From Rhodanobacter sp. C06 (lineage in GTDB: Bacteria; Pseudomonadota; Gammaproteobacteria; Xanthomonadales; Rhodanobacteraceae): a stretch of 64,000 nt of DNA. Of the stretch, positions 34,477-42,715 are shown piece after piece. Where the stretch lies: assembly GCF_002001105.1 (NCBI RefSeq), contig NZ_MUNP01000058.1:1-64000 (forward strand), in the 5' to 3' direction. Below the pieces are notes generated by a model. It saw only the letters and a program-made list of their open reading frames with translations. It was not told the origin of the DNA and did no database searches. Both the position numbers and the translations under genes were made by a program. The stretch's first letter is position 1, and every line of letters starts with the position of its first letter.

Positions 34477-36006
34477 TCAGTGACCGCCGGCCGGTGCGCC
34501 TTTCGTCTTCGGCGTGAATGGTGGCTTGGCCAGCCAGATCACCGCGATCAGGGCAATGAAGATCCAGCCCAGCACGTAGAACACCTCGTTGAACGAGAGT
34601 TGGAAACTCTGCTGGGTAATCATGCCGTTGATCACGCTGCCGCCCAATTGCGGGTTGCCGTGGCCCAGGTGCTGCATCGCCGCCTGCGATACCGGGTTGT
34701 ACGGATTGATGTGCTCGGCCAACTGCTCGTGGTGGGTCACCGCGCGCCGCGTCCACATCAGCGTGGTGATCGATGCCGAGAAGCTGCCGCCCAGCGTACG
34801 CAGGAAGGTCGACAACCCCGAGCCCGCGGCGATCTCGTTGCCTTGCAGGTCCGACAGCAGGATGGTCAAGGTGGGCATGAAGAACAACGCCACGCCCAGA
34901 CCCTGCCACAGCTGCACCATCGCCACGTGGTAGAAATCGACTTGCAGGTAGAAGTCCGCGCGCATGAAGCAGGTGGCGCCCATCACCATGAACGACAGCG
35001 CAGCCAGCAGGCGCAGATCCATGCGCGTGGCGTACTTGCCGACGAAGAAGGTCAGCAGCACCGGGATCACGCCCAGCGGCGCGGTGGCGAAGCCGGCCCA
35101 GGTCGAGGTGTAGCCCAGGTTCTGCTGCAACCACAGCGGCACCAGCAGCGCGATCGAGAAGAACGCCGCGTAACCCAGCACCATCGCGATGGTGCCGGTG
35201 GTGAAGTTGCGGTGCCGGAACAGCTTGAGGTCGACGATCGGGTCCTTGTCGGTCAATTCCCAGATCAGGAAGATCGCCAGCGAGATGGCCGACACGATGC
35301 TGGTGATGATGATGAAGTTGGAATGGAACCAGTCCGCGTCGTTGCCCTTGTCCAGCACCACCTGCAGCGCACCCACGCCGATGATCAGGGTGATCAGGCC
35401 GACGTAATCCACCCGCGGTCGCTCCAGTTTCTCCAGCTTCTCGCGCAACTGCGCAGCCACCACCACGCTGGCGAAGATGCCGATCGGCACGTTGATGAAG
35501 AAGATCCACGGCCATGAGTAGTTGTCGGTGATCCAGCCGCCCAGGATCGGGCCGGCGATCGGCGCCACCACCGTCACCATCGACAGCAATGCCAGCGCCA
35601 TGCCGCGCTTTTCGTTCGGATAGACACCGATCAGCAGGCTCTGCGTCACCGGGTACATCGGTCCGGCCACCGCGCCCTGCAGCGCGCGGAACAGCAGCAG
35701 CATGCCCATGCTCTGCGACACGCCGCACATGAACGAGGTCAGCGAAAACAGCAGCGTGCACCACACGAACAGCTTCACCTCGCCGAAGCGGCGGGTGAGG
35801 AAGCCGGTCAGCGGCAACGAGATCGCCATGCTGACCGCGAACGAGGTGATCACCCAGGTGCTCTGGTCGTTGCTCACGCCGAGGTTGCCGGCGATGGTCG
35901 GCAGCGACACGTTCGCGATCGTCGTGTCCAGCACCTGCATGAAGGTGGCCAGCGACAGGCCGAACGTGGTCAGCGCGAGATTCGGTGGACGGAAATGGGT
36001 GCTCAT
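34477..36006 (-). CDS. emrB: DHA2 family MFS multidrug efflux permease EmrB
   Basis: A 509-residue MFS exporter with 14 predicted membrane segments (EmrB/QacA type). Signatures: TFGLSLATFMQVLDTTIANVSLP at the first membrane segment with the conserved LDxTIAN(V) motif, GFLTRRFGEVKLFVW (loop 2-3), and PIAGPILGGWITDNYSWPWIFFINVPIG, the DHA2 motif C region. It works with EmrA and a TolC-like channel to export hydrophobic drugs and uncouplers. Last gene of marR-nodT-emrA-emrB; the 130-base gap from emrA contains a repeated hairpin element. Start ATG 36006 (MSTHFRPPNL). Confidence 0.94.
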   Translation of the reverse strand: MSTHFRPPNLALTTFGLSLATFMQVLDTTIANVSLPTIAGNLGVSNDQSTWVITSFAVSMAISLPLTGFLTRRFGEVKLFVWCTLLFSLTSFMCGVSQSMGMLLLFRALQGAVAGPMYPVTQSLLIGVYPNEKRGMALALLSMVTVVAPIAGPILGGWITDNYSWPWIFFINVPIGIFASVVVAAQLREKLEKLERPRVDYVGLITLIIGVGALQVVLDKGNDADWFHSNFIIITSIVSAISLAIFLIWELTDKDPIVDLKLFRHRNFTTGTIAMVLGYAAFFSIALLVPLWLQQNLGYTSTWAGFATAPLGVIPVLLTFFVGKYATRMDLRLLAALSFMVMGATCFMRADFYLQVDFYHVAMVQLWQGLGVALFFMPTLTILLSDLQGNEIAAGSGLSTFLRTLGGSFSASITTLMWTRRAVTHHEQLAEHINPYNPVSQAAMQHLGHGNPQLGGSVINGMITQQSFQLSFNEVFYVLGWIFIALIAVIWLAKPPFTPKTKGAPAGGH

Positions 36007-36033
36007 GGAGTCTGGTCAGTGCGGTGGAGTTGC

Positions 36034-36126
36034 TCCTCCCCCTGCGTGCAGGGGGAGGTCGGGAGGGGGTGGCTTTTCGCCGAGCCAAGGCACCCCACCC
36101 CAACCCTCCCCTGCGCGCAGGGGAGG
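36034..36126. repeat. CTCCCC/GGGGAG inverted-repeat element in the emrA-emrB gap
   Basis: Two hairpins, CCTCCCCCTGC-GTGC-type (about 36034-36058) and CCTCCCCTGC-GCGC-type (about 36105-36126), plus GGGAGGGGGTGG pairing with CCACCCCAACCCTCCC, so the whole unit folds back on itself. Similar units are widespread in proteobacterial genomes. It interrupts an otherwise compact operon. Confidence 0.7.
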
Positions 36127-36136
36127 GAGTCAGACG

Positions 36137-37333
36137 TCACTTGGAATTGCCCGCCATGTTGGCGTGGATGATCTCGGCGATCAGGCCGTCGGCCTTGTGT
36201 GCCTGCTGTTCGTAGACATCGGTGCTGAAGGCCGGTTGGGTCGGCGGCTGCTGCGCCAGCATCGGGCCGTTCTGGTCGTGCAGGCTCACGTCCACGTTGA
36301 GCGACATGCCGATGCGCAGCGGGTGCTGGTCGAGCTGCTTCGGGTCGGTGAACACCACGCGCACCGGGATGCGCTGCACGATCTTGATCCAGTTGCCGGT
36401 GGCGTTCTGCGCGGGCAGCAGCGAGAACGCGCTGCCGGTGCCGATGCCGAGGCTGGACACCTTGCCCTGGTACTTCACCTTGCCGCCGTAGACGTCGGAC
36501 TCGATTTCCACCGGCTGGCCGATGCGCATGTGGGTGAGCTGGGTTTCCTTGAAGTTTGCGTCGATCCACACCTCGTGCAGCGGCACCACCGCCATCAGCG
36601 GCGTGCCGGGCGCCACGCGCTGGCCCAGCTGCACCGAGCGCATCGCCACATAGCCGGTCACCGGCGCCACCAGGGTGGTGCGCTCGTCGTCGAGGTAGGC
36701 GGCGCGAAACTGCGCCGCGGCGGCCTGCACGTCGGGATGCGAGGCGACCACGGTGTCGTCCACCAGCACCTTGCTGGTCTGGTACTGCTGCTGGGCGGCG
36801 ACCAGGGCGCTCTGCGCGGCAGTCAGCTCGTCGCGGGCGTGCGACAGCTCCTCGGCCGAGATCGCGCCGGACTTCGCCAGCCCCGTGCGGCGGTCGTAGT
36901 CGGCCTTGGCCTTGGCCACCGCGGTCTCGCGCGCGGCGACCAACGCCTGCTGGCCGTTGACGCTGGAATACAGGCCGCGCACCTTGCGCACGGTGGCGGC
37001 GAGATTCGCCTTCGCCTCGGCCACCGCCACGTCGGCGTTGGAGCGGTCGAGCTTCACCAGCACGTCGCCCTGCTTCACCAGGTCGCCGTCGTCGGCGCCG
37101 ATGGTGACCACGGTGCCGGGGATCTGCGGGGTGAGCTGCACCACGTTGCCGCCCACGTAGGCGTCATCGGTGCCCTCGTGCCAGCGGCCGTCGAGGAAAT
37201 ACCACAGCGCCCAGGCGATCGCGGCGAGTACCACGATCGCAGCTAGCGCGCGCAACAGGAAGCCGCGGCGCTTGTTGTTCTGCGGCGGCTGGGCGGCCGG
37301 GGTGGCGGCCGCGGTGGGGTTCTGGCTGGACAT
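36137..37333 (-). CDS. emrA: EmrA-type membrane fusion protein (HlyD family)
   Basis: A 398-residue periplasmic adaptor. A short cytoplasmic N-terminus rich in Ala/Pro, one membrane anchor (RGFLLRALAAIVVLAAIAWALWYFL), the biotinyl-lipoyl half-motif GGNVVQLTPQIPGTVVTI, a long coiled coil (about residues 95-215) and the second half-motif VTGYVAMRSVQLGQRVAPGTPLMAVVPL. It bridges EmrB in the inner membrane with the NodT-type channel encoded just upstream. Its start lies nine bases after the nodT stop, confirming co-transcription. Start ATG 37333 (MSSQNPTAAATPAAQ). Confidence 0.94.
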   Translation of the reverse strand: MSSQNPTAAATPAAQPPQNNKRRGFLLRALAAIVVLAAIAWALWYFLDGRWHEGTDDAYVGGNVVQLTPQIPGTVVTIGADDGDLVKQGDVLVKLDRSNADVAVAEAKANLAATVRKVRGLYSSVNGQQALVAARETAVAKAKADYDRRTGLAKSGAISAEELSHARDELTAAQSALVAAQQQYQTSKVLVDDTVVASHPDVQAAAAQFRAAYLDDERTTLVAPVTGYVAMRSVQLGQRVAPGTPLMAVVPLHEVWIDANFKETQLTHMRIGQPVEIESDVYGGKVKYQGKVSSLGIGTGSAFSLLPAQNATGNWIKIVQRIPVRVVFTDPKQLDQHPLRIGMSLNVDVSLHDQNGPMLAQQPPTQPAFSTDVYEQQAHKADGLIAEIIHANMAGNSK

Positions 37334-37342
37334 GGAGCTGCC

Positions 37343-38824
37343 TCAGGAATGGTGTGCGGATGCGGGGGAAACGGATGCGGCGGACGCCGGCGCCGGCTGC
37401 TCGGCCGGCTGGTCGGGCGTGGGGCGGTAGCCCCCGCCGAGGGCCTGGATCAGCTGCACCGACCGGTCGGACTGCTGCGCCTGCAACGCGGCCATGCGCT
37501 GCTCGGCGGCGAGCAGCTGCTGGCGCACGCTCAGCGCCTCCAGATAGCTGCCCACGCCGGCCGTGTAGCGCTGTTCGGCGAGCTTCCACGCGTCGCTCGC
37601 GGCATCCACGGCGCGCTGCTGCGCGGAGGCCTGCTCCTTGAGCGATTGCAGCGCGTCGACATCGTCGGCCGCTTCGTTGACGGCGCTCACCAGGGTCTGG
37701 TTGTACTGCGCCACGGCGAGGTCGTACTGCGCATCCTTGCCGCCGAGGTTCGCGCGCAGCCGGCCGCCATCGAAGATCGGCAGGCTGAGCGACGGGCCCA
37801 CCTGATAGAACCGCGACGAGGCCTCGAACAGGTTGCCGCCGCCCAGGCTGAGCAGGCCGGCCATCGCGCCGAGACTCACGTTCGGCAGGAATTCGGTCTT
37901 GGCGACCTTGATGTCCTTGCTCGCCGCTTCCACCCGCCAGCGCGCGGCGACCAGATCGGCGCGATGGCCGAGCAGATCCACCGGCAGATTCGCCGGCACG
38001 CTCAGGGTCGACGGCGTCAACAGCCGCGGTCGGCTGATGTCGAGGCCGCGATCCGGGCCCTTGCCCAGCAGCACCGACAGTGCGGACTGCGCCGCGTCGA
38101 TCGCGCGGGCGGCCACGGCCTGCTGTTCCTCGGCGCTCGCCACCTCGGCGTCGCCCTGCTTCAGCTGCAACTGGTTGTCGATACCGGCGGCGACACGCTG
38201 ACGGGTCAGCTCGCGCGACTCGTTCGCGCGTTGCAGTTCGGCCTTCGCCACGTCCTGCTGCGCATAGGCGTAGCCCAGCTGCACGTAGGCGCGCGCCACG
38301 TTGCCGGACAGCTCGATACGCGCGGCCTGCGCCTCGACCTCGGCGGCGCGGGCCTGGCCCACCGCCGCTTCCCAGGCGGCGCGCTTGCCGCCCCACAGGT
38401 CGAGATCCCACTTGAAGCTGGCGTAGCCGTACTTGGCCATCGAGAAGTGCGCCAGCTTGCTGCCGAACGCGCCCGGCGGACGGGCGCCGGCGATCGCGGC
38501 ACCGCCGTTCACGCTGGGCCGGCGCGCAGCCTCGGCGACACCGGCCGCGGCCTGCGCTCCGCGAGCGCGTGCATCGGCGACGGCGAGGCTGGGGTTGTCG
38601 TGCAGCGCCTCGGCGATCAGCGCGTCGAGCTGAGGATCGCCCAGCCCGGTCCACCAATCCGCCTGCGGCCACGCGGCGTCGGCCGGCACGTGGGCGAGGC
38701 TGCGTCCGGCCTGGAGTGAGGACGGGTCGATCGGCGTGCCGTCCGGATGCAGCCCGCCGCTGCTGGCGCAACCGGCCAGCGCGAGGGTCAGTCCGACCGC
38801 TGCCGCAAGGAGATGCAGACGCAT
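37343..38824 (-). CDS. NodT family outer membrane efflux lipoprotein
   Basis: A 493-residue TolC-fold outer membrane channel. The start (ATG 38824) gives a lipoprotein signal with lipobox LALAGC (Cys19). Typical NodT features: DWWTGLGDPQLDALIAEALHDNPSLAVADAR at the start of the first OEP repeat, KWDLDLWGGKRAAWEAA, and the second repeat with GPSLSLPIFDGGRLRANL. A Pro/Ala-rich C-terminus follows GGGYRP. It supplies the outer membrane conduit for EmrAB. Lies between marR (34-base gap) and emrA (9-base gap), making a complete tripartite pump operon with its own repressor. Confidence 0.92.
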   Translation of the reverse strand: MRLHLLAAAVGLTLALAGCASSGGLHPDGTPIDPSSLQAGRSLAHVPADAAWPQADWWTGLGDPQLDALIAEALHDNPSLAVADARARGAQAAAGVAEAARRPSVNGGAAIAGARPPGAFGSKLAHFSMAKYGYASFKWDLDLWGGKRAAWEAAVGQARAAEVEAQAARIELSGNVARAYVQLGYAYAQQDVAKAELQRANESRELTRQRVAAGIDNQLQLKQGDAEVASAEEQQAVAARAIDAAQSALSVLLGKGPDRGLDISRPRLLTPSTLSVPANLPVDLLGHRADLVAARWRVEAASKDIKVAKTEFLPNVSLGAMAGLLSLGGGNLFEASSRFYQVGPSLSLPIFDGGRLRANLGGKDAQYDLAVAQYNQTLVSAVNEAADDVDALQSLKEQASAQQRAVDAASDAWKLAEQRYTAGVGSYLEALSVRQQLLAAEQRMAALQAQQSDRSVQLIQALGGGYRPTPDQPAEQPAPASAASVSPASAHHS

Positions 38825-38858
38825 GAGCTTTCGGTCTCGAAACAGGTGGGAGTAGGGG

Positions 38859-39317
38859 TCAGTCTTTGTTGCGCAGCGCGTGCAGCACGCGCTCCAGGTA
38901 GTCGTGCAGCCGGTCGCGCTCGTCGGCATCCAGCGAGGCCTGGGCCGCGGCCAGCACGTGTTCGTTGCAGCCGTTGAGCTGCCGCCACAGCGCATCGCCT
39001 TCGGCGGTGAGCTCGATGCGCAGCGCGCGCCGGTCCTGCTCGTGCGGGCGCCGGCGCAAGTAACCCTTGCGTTCGAGCTGGTCGAGCTGGCGGGTCATCG
39101 CGCCGCCGTCCAGCTCCACCGAACGGGCCAGCTCGGTGGCGCTCATCGGGCCCAGCCGGGCCAGCCGCTTCAGTATCAGGAACTGGGTGAATTTCAGCTC
39201 CAGACCCTTGGTCGTGATCTCCGCCTCCATGGCGCGCACGATCTCGGTGCGCACCAGGCCCAGCAGGACGCCGAGGCTCTCGCGCGGGCTGGAGAAGGCG
39301 ATGGATTCGGTGTTCAT
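38859..39317 (-). CDS. MarR family repressor of the emr efflux operon (EmrR-like)
   Basis: A 152-residue MarR-type winged-helix regulator. Dimerisation helices flank the DNA-binding part LKFTQFLILKRLARLGPMSATELARSVELDGGAMTRQLDQLE, and the wing DRRALRIELTAEGDALW shows the MarR 'DxR' signature (HEQDRR). Being first in the marR-nodT-emrA-emrB transcript, it most likely represses the pump and is released by pump substrates, as EmrR/MprA does in Escherichia coli. A perfect 8-bp-arm palindrome sits 25 bases upstream of its start. Start ATG 39317 (MNTESIAFSS). Confidence 0.92.
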   Translation of the reverse strand: MNTESIAFSSPRESLGVLLGLVRTEIVRAMEAEITTKGLELKFTQFLILKRLARLGPMSATELARSVELDGGAMTRQLDQLERKGYLRRRPHEQDRRALRIELTAEGDALWRQLNGCNEHVLAAAQASLDADERDRLHDYLERVLHALRNKD

Positions 39318-39341
39318 GGCCGCGCATTCTATTGCCAAAAT

Positions 39342-39363
39342 TATATTTGTCAAGGCAAATATA
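39342..39363. promoter_or_regulatory. Probable MarR operator upstream of the emr operon
   Basis: TATATTTG (39342-39349), TCAAGG, CAAATATA (39356-39363): perfect 8-bp arms, AT-rich in a GC-rich genome, 25 bases before the marR start. Size and spacing suit a MarR dimer site and autoregulation. Confidence 0.7.
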
Positions 39364-39390
39364 TGTGCGTCGAATTTTGTCCCGGCAAGA

Positions 39391-39639
39391 TCAGCCGTGG
39401 CGCTGCCGGCGCGCCTCCAGCTCGTCGCGCACCATTGCGGCCAAGGCCGGGTCGCGGATCGAGAACAGCTCGAACACGCCCAGCGCCTGCAGCGCGGGCA
39501 GCACGGCCAGCAGGCGGGGTTCGGCGCGGCGGCGCGCGGCTTCCGGCGTGGCCGGATCGAGCATCTCGTGGGCGCAGGCGACGAAGGTTTCCAGCGGCGA
39601 ACGGAACGGAACGGCAACGGACAGCGTGGACGGGGGCAT
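39391..39639 (-). CDS. Unrecognised small protein A, paralogue of protein B (40637-40891)
   Basis: An 82-residue protein I do not recognise. Start ATG 39639 (MPPSTLSVAVPF) has GGAGAG about seven bases upstream. The frame is open further upstream, but with repeat-like, Arg-rich sequence. The second half is almost the same as protein B: PATPE-x2-RR-x-AEPRLLA-x-LP-x-LQALGVFELF-x-IRDPALAAMVRDEL. Only the first 25 residues differ. It looks like a short helical, acidic/amphipathic protein without signal peptide or cysteine pairs. The two paralogues sit on the minus strand on either side of an AraC-type regulator gene on the plus strand. No function assigned. Confidence 0.65.
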   Translation of the reverse strand: MPPSTLSVAVPFRSPLETFVACAHEMLDPATPEAARRRAEPRLLAVLPALQALGVFELFSIRDPALAAMVRDELEARRQRHG

Positions 39640-39806
39640 GCGGACTCTCCGGTGGGGACGCTGGAGCGGCGAGCGGGGAGGCGGGGAACCGCGGGCGATG
39701 GCAGCGGCAGCGCGATCCGGCGGTCGGTGCCGGACGTCGGCCAGCTTACGCACGCGCGGCGGCAAACTGATAACGTTACTTGGTCAATAAATGTCGAGAA
39801 TCGGAC

Positions 39807-40625
39807 ATGGGCGCCTGGCACCAACAGCTGCACGACCGCATCGAGAGCGCCGACGGCCCCGCCGTGATCGCCTACTGGGACGAGGGCGAGGCGGCCAGCG
39901 AGCAGGACGGGGAAACCCGTACGCACGACTGGCACCGCCACCTGCGCGGGCAGGTGTACTGCATCGAGAGCGGCTTGCTGCACGTGCACACCCGCTACGG
40001 TTCCTGGCTGCTGCCGCCGCACCGTGCCGGCTGGATGCCGCCCGGCGAACTGCACACGGTGAGCGTGAGCGGGCCGATGAGCGGCTGGGGCCTGTTCCTC
40101 GCGCCCGATGTCTGCGCGGGTCTGCCCGAGCGCCCTTGCGTGCTCGGCACCAGCGAGCTGATGCGCGCGCTGGTGCGGCGCGCCAGCAGCTGGGTGCTGG
40201 CCGAGCGCCTGGAATCGGAACAGGAGCGCGTGTCCGTGGTGTTGCTGGACGAGTTGCGCCGTGCGCCGCAGGAGCCGCTGCACCTGCCGATGCCGGTCGA
40301 CCGCCGCCTGCTGCGCATCGCCCATGCGGTGCTGAAGGCACCGCAGGACAACCGCAGCCTGGAGGACTGGGCCGGGCACGCCGGCCTGTCGGCGCGCAGC
40401 CTCAGCCGGCTGTTCCGTCACGAGACCGCGCTGAGTTTCGCGCAGTGGCGCCAGCAAGCGCGACTGAGCCGCGCGCTGGAACGGCTGGCCGAAGGCATGC
40501 CGGTGGCGCAGGTGGCCGAGGCCACCGGCTATGCCAACACGAGTGCCTTCATCGCGATGTTCCGGCGCGCCTGCGGGCAGTCGCCGGCACGCTACTTCGA
40601 ACGCGCGCCTGCGGTGTCCGCCTGA
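39807..40625 (+). CDS. AraC family transcriptional regulator
   Basis: A 272-residue regulator: an N-terminal cupin-like sensor (HDWHRHLRGQVYCIESGLLHVHT... LLPPHRAGWMPPGELHTV in outline) and a C-terminal AraC double helix-turn-helix with SLEDWAGHAGLSARSLSRLFRHETALSFAQWRQQ and AQVAEATGYANTSAFIAMFRRACGQSPARYF. The domain order and sensor type resemble YtfH/NimR-like single-gene regulators that control a neighbouring efflux or detoxifying gene. The start is ATG 39807 (MGAWHQQLHDR); a TTG nine codons upstream is in frame. The nearest candidates for control are the two small paralogous genes that flank it on the opposite strand. Confidence 0.88.
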   Translation: MGAWHQQLHDRIESADGPAVIAYWDEGEAASEQDGETRTHDWHRHLRGQVYCIESGLLHVHTRYGSWLLPPHRAGWMPPGELHTVSVSGPMSGWGLFLAPDVCAGLPERPCVLGTSELMRALVRRASSWVLAERLESEQERVSVVLLDELRRAPQEPLHLPMPVDRRLLRIAHAVLKAPQDNRSLEDWAGHAGLSARSLSRLFRHETALSFAQWRQQARLSRALERLAEGMPVAQVAEATGYANTSAFIAMFRRACGQSPARYFERAPAVSA

Positions 40626-40636
40626 GCCGGCCTCGC

Positions 40637-40891
40637 TCAGCGCCGGTCCTCCGGCAATTCGTCGCGCACCATCGCTGCCAGCGCCGGATCGCGGATCGCG
40701 AACAGTTCGAACACGCCCAGCGCCTGCAGCGTGGGCAGCAGGGCCAGCAGCCGCGGCTCGGCCTCGCGGCGCACCGGCTCGGGCGTGGCCGGGTCCAGCA
40801 TCAGTTGCGCATTGACCACGAAATCGGTCAGCGCATCGGGTTCCGCCAGCACGCGGCTGGCGGCTTCGCGGTCGGTGATCAGCAACGACAT
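40637..40891 (-). CDS. Unrecognised small protein B, paralogue of protein A (39391-39639)
   Basis: An 84-residue protein I do not recognise. The ATG at 40891 (MSLLITDREAASRVL) has a strong AAGGAGAT ribosome-binding site, so it is clearly translated. The conserved C-terminal block LDPATPEPVRREAEPRLLAL, then LPTLQALGVFELFAIRDP and ALAAMVRDELPEDRR, matches protein A nearly residue for residue. No signal peptide, membrane segment or metal motif. Its stop lies 11 bases past the convergent araC stop. The duplication around a regulator suggests a regulated gene pair. Function unknown. Confidence 0.75.
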   Translation of the reverse strand: MSLLITDREAASRVLAEPDALTDFVVNAQLMLDPATPEPVRREAEPRLLALLPTLQALGVFELFAIRDPALAAMVRDELPEDRR

Positions 40892-41196
40892 GTCGATCTC
40901 CTTGCATGGCAACAGGGACGTGGGACGTGGCCTCGACGTTACCGGCGGCACGCGCGGAGCTTCCATCCGGAGCGTGCGGGGAACGGGGTGCGAGGCGGCG
41001 AAGGGGTTGCGCGTTGCACGCAACCGCGGGATATCCCGGCCCGGCAGTGCCATCCATGACGGACGGGCCGGGACATCCGTTGGATCTGGGGAGTAGCGTT
41101 GGATCCGATGGGTAGCGTCACCATAAATCGCCGTCAGCAGCATGGGGAGACAGTTCCCGCTGCTGGTATTCCTACTACCACCCCGGCCCCGCACGC
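40892..41196. promoter_or_regulatory. Intergenic region upstream of small protein B and the MmyB-like gene
   Basis: 305 bases without a credible gene. It holds the divergent start signals of protein B (minus) and the MmyB-like regulator (plus), two copies of a GGGTAGCGT-like sequence (about 41090-41117), a GGGATATCCC-type palindrome near 41028-41037, and TGGTA-N7-TACCA (41164-41180), 16 bases before the regulator start, a possible autoregulatory site. Confidence 0.4.
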
Positions 41197-42069
41197 ATGC
41201 AGCATTCCCGGCAACGCACCGAGTTGAAGGCCTTCCTGCGCACTCGCCGCGCCGCGCTCGCGCCCGAGGCGGTGGGCCTGCCGCGCGGCGGGCGCCGGCT
41301 CACGCCCGGCCTGCGCCGCGAGGAAGTGGCCGCGCTGGCCGAGGTGGGCCTCACCTGGTACACGTGGCTGGAACAGGGGCGCGCGATCAACGTGTCCGCC
41401 GCGGCGCTGGCGCGCATCGCGCGGGCGCTGCAACTGGACGCCACCGACGAGGCCTACCTGTTCGCGCTGGCCGGGCTGGCGCGCGCGGAGCCGGTGCGCA
41501 ACCACGTGCTGCTGCCGCCCACGGTGCAAGGCGTGCTCGACCTTTACCAGGCGCCGGCCTTCGTGCTCGATCCGGTGTTCGACGTGCTGGCCTGCAACGC
41601 ACTGGCCGAGCGGCTGTACCGGTTCGGCGAATGCCGCGGCCGCTTCGCCGCCAACCACCTGTGGAACGCGTTCATGAACCCGGCGCGGCGGCGGCTGTAC
41701 GAACCCTGCTTCGAGCCGGGCCTGCTCAACCTGCTCGGCATCTTCCGCGTGAACCAGGCGGCGCACCCCGACGATCCCCGCTTCGAGACACTGATCGAGG
41801 CGCTCGGCGCGGCCAGCCCCGAGTTCCCCGCGCTGTGGCGGCGCCACTACACCGCGCCACTGACCGCGTGGTCGGGACATTTCCGCCATCCCGAATTCGG
41901 CGAGGTGCGCCTGCATTCCAACCGCTTCCCGCTGCGCGACGCCGACGGCACCGCCAGCGGCGCCACCGCGTTCTTCTTCGTGCCGGAGGACGCCGCGACC
42001 GCGACCAGCTTCGCGCGCATCGCGCGCCGGCTGCAGCATGCGGGCGAGGCGGAGCCGGAGCTGGCCTGA
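41197..42069 (+). CDS. XRE/MmyB-like transcriptional regulator
   Basis: A 290-residue regulator: helix-turn-helix XRE domain at about residues 30-95 (RLTPGLRREEVAALAEVGLTWYTWLEQGRAINVS in outline) followed by a MmyB-like ligand-binding PAS-type domain (LYQAPAFVLDPVFDVLACNALAERLYRFGEC... HFRHPEFGEVRLHSNRFPL). Such proteins usually control a nearby oxidoreductase or dehydrogenase gene in actinobacteria and proteobacteria; here the next genes belong to a sulfur oxidation set. ATG 41197 (MQHSRQRTELK) is consistent with family starts, which begin just before ELKAFLRTRR. The MmyB domain can bind fatty acids or other small ligands; the ligand here is unknown. Confidence 0.9.
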   Translation: MQHSRQRTELKAFLRTRRAALAPEAVGLPRGGRRLTPGLRREEVAALAEVGLTWYTWLEQGRAINVSAAALARIARALQLDATDEAYLFALAGLARAEPVRNHVLLPPTVQGVLDLYQAPAFVLDPVFDVLACNALAERLYRFGECRGRFAANHLWNAFMNPARRRLYEPCFEPGLLNLLGIFRVNQAAHPDDPRFETLIEALGAASPEFPALWRRHYTAPLTAWSGHFRHPEFGEVRLHSNRFPLRDADGTASGATAFFFVPEDAATATSFARIARRLQHAGEAEPELA

Positions 42070-42175
42070 TAAGACGTGTTTATCGTCACCATCATCAAAA
42101 CCGTCTTGGCTTATCGATGCGGGCCGGCCTAGCATGCAGCGTCGCTCATCCGCGTCGCCATGCATCGAGGTCGCC

Positions 42176-42715
42176 ATGCTCCGTCCGCTGCTCTCCGGAT
42201 TGCTCGTGCTCAGCCTGCTGCCCGCCGCCGCGATGGCGGCCGACAACCCGGCACCCGTCATCACCGCCGCCGGCGCGTTCCACCCGGTGCCGCACGCGGC
42301 CTACCTGCCCGATCGCAACGCCACCTACAAGGTGGTGTTCGCGATGACCAAACCCGGCGACAAGCCCGACCACGTCAACCCCGCGCTGGAGCGCGTGGCG
42401 CGCACGGTGAACTTGTACGCCGCCGCGGGCGTGCCGCTCGACCACCTGAAGTTCGTCGCCATCGCCTACGGCCCGGCCACCGCGCTCGTGCTCGACGACG
42501 CGCACTACCGCGCGAAGTTCGGCGTGGCCAACCCCAACCTCGCCGCGATCGCGCAGCTGCGCAAAGCCGGCGTCACGGTGGCGGTGTGCGGGCAGGCAGT
42601 GATCGAGAACCACTTCGAGGACGCCTGGGTGGCGAAGGACGTGGAGGTGGCGCTGTCCGCGCTCACCACGATCACCGAGCTGCAGCAGCAGGGCTATGCC
42701 CTGATGCCCCTGTAA
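42176..42715 (+). CDS. Exported DsrE-family protein
   Basis: A 179-residue protein with signal peptide (MLRPLLSGLLVLSLLPAAAMAA) and a DsrE/DsrF-like fold (YKVVFAMTKPGDKPDHVNPALERVARTVNLYAAAG). One cysteine in VTVAVCGQAVIENHF is in the position used for persulfide transfer in DsrE relatives. Unusually for DsrE it is exported, so it may carry sulfane sulfur in the periplasm next to the TsdA/TsdB cytochromes. Start ATG 42176 has GAGG upstream; ATG 42134 is an alternative that would spoil the signal peptide. The end of the gene, CTGATGCCCCTGTAA, pairs with the next bases in a perfect stem-loop opening element E4. Confidence 0.85.
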   Translation: MLRPLLSGLLVLSLLPAAAMAADNPAPVITAAGAFHPVPHAAYLPDRNATYKVVFAMTKPGDKPDHVNPALERVARTVNLYAAAGVPLDHLKFVAIAYGPATALVLDDAHYRAKFGVANPNLAAIAQLRKAGVTVAVCGQAVIENHFEDAWVAKDVEVALSALTTITELQQQGYALMPL

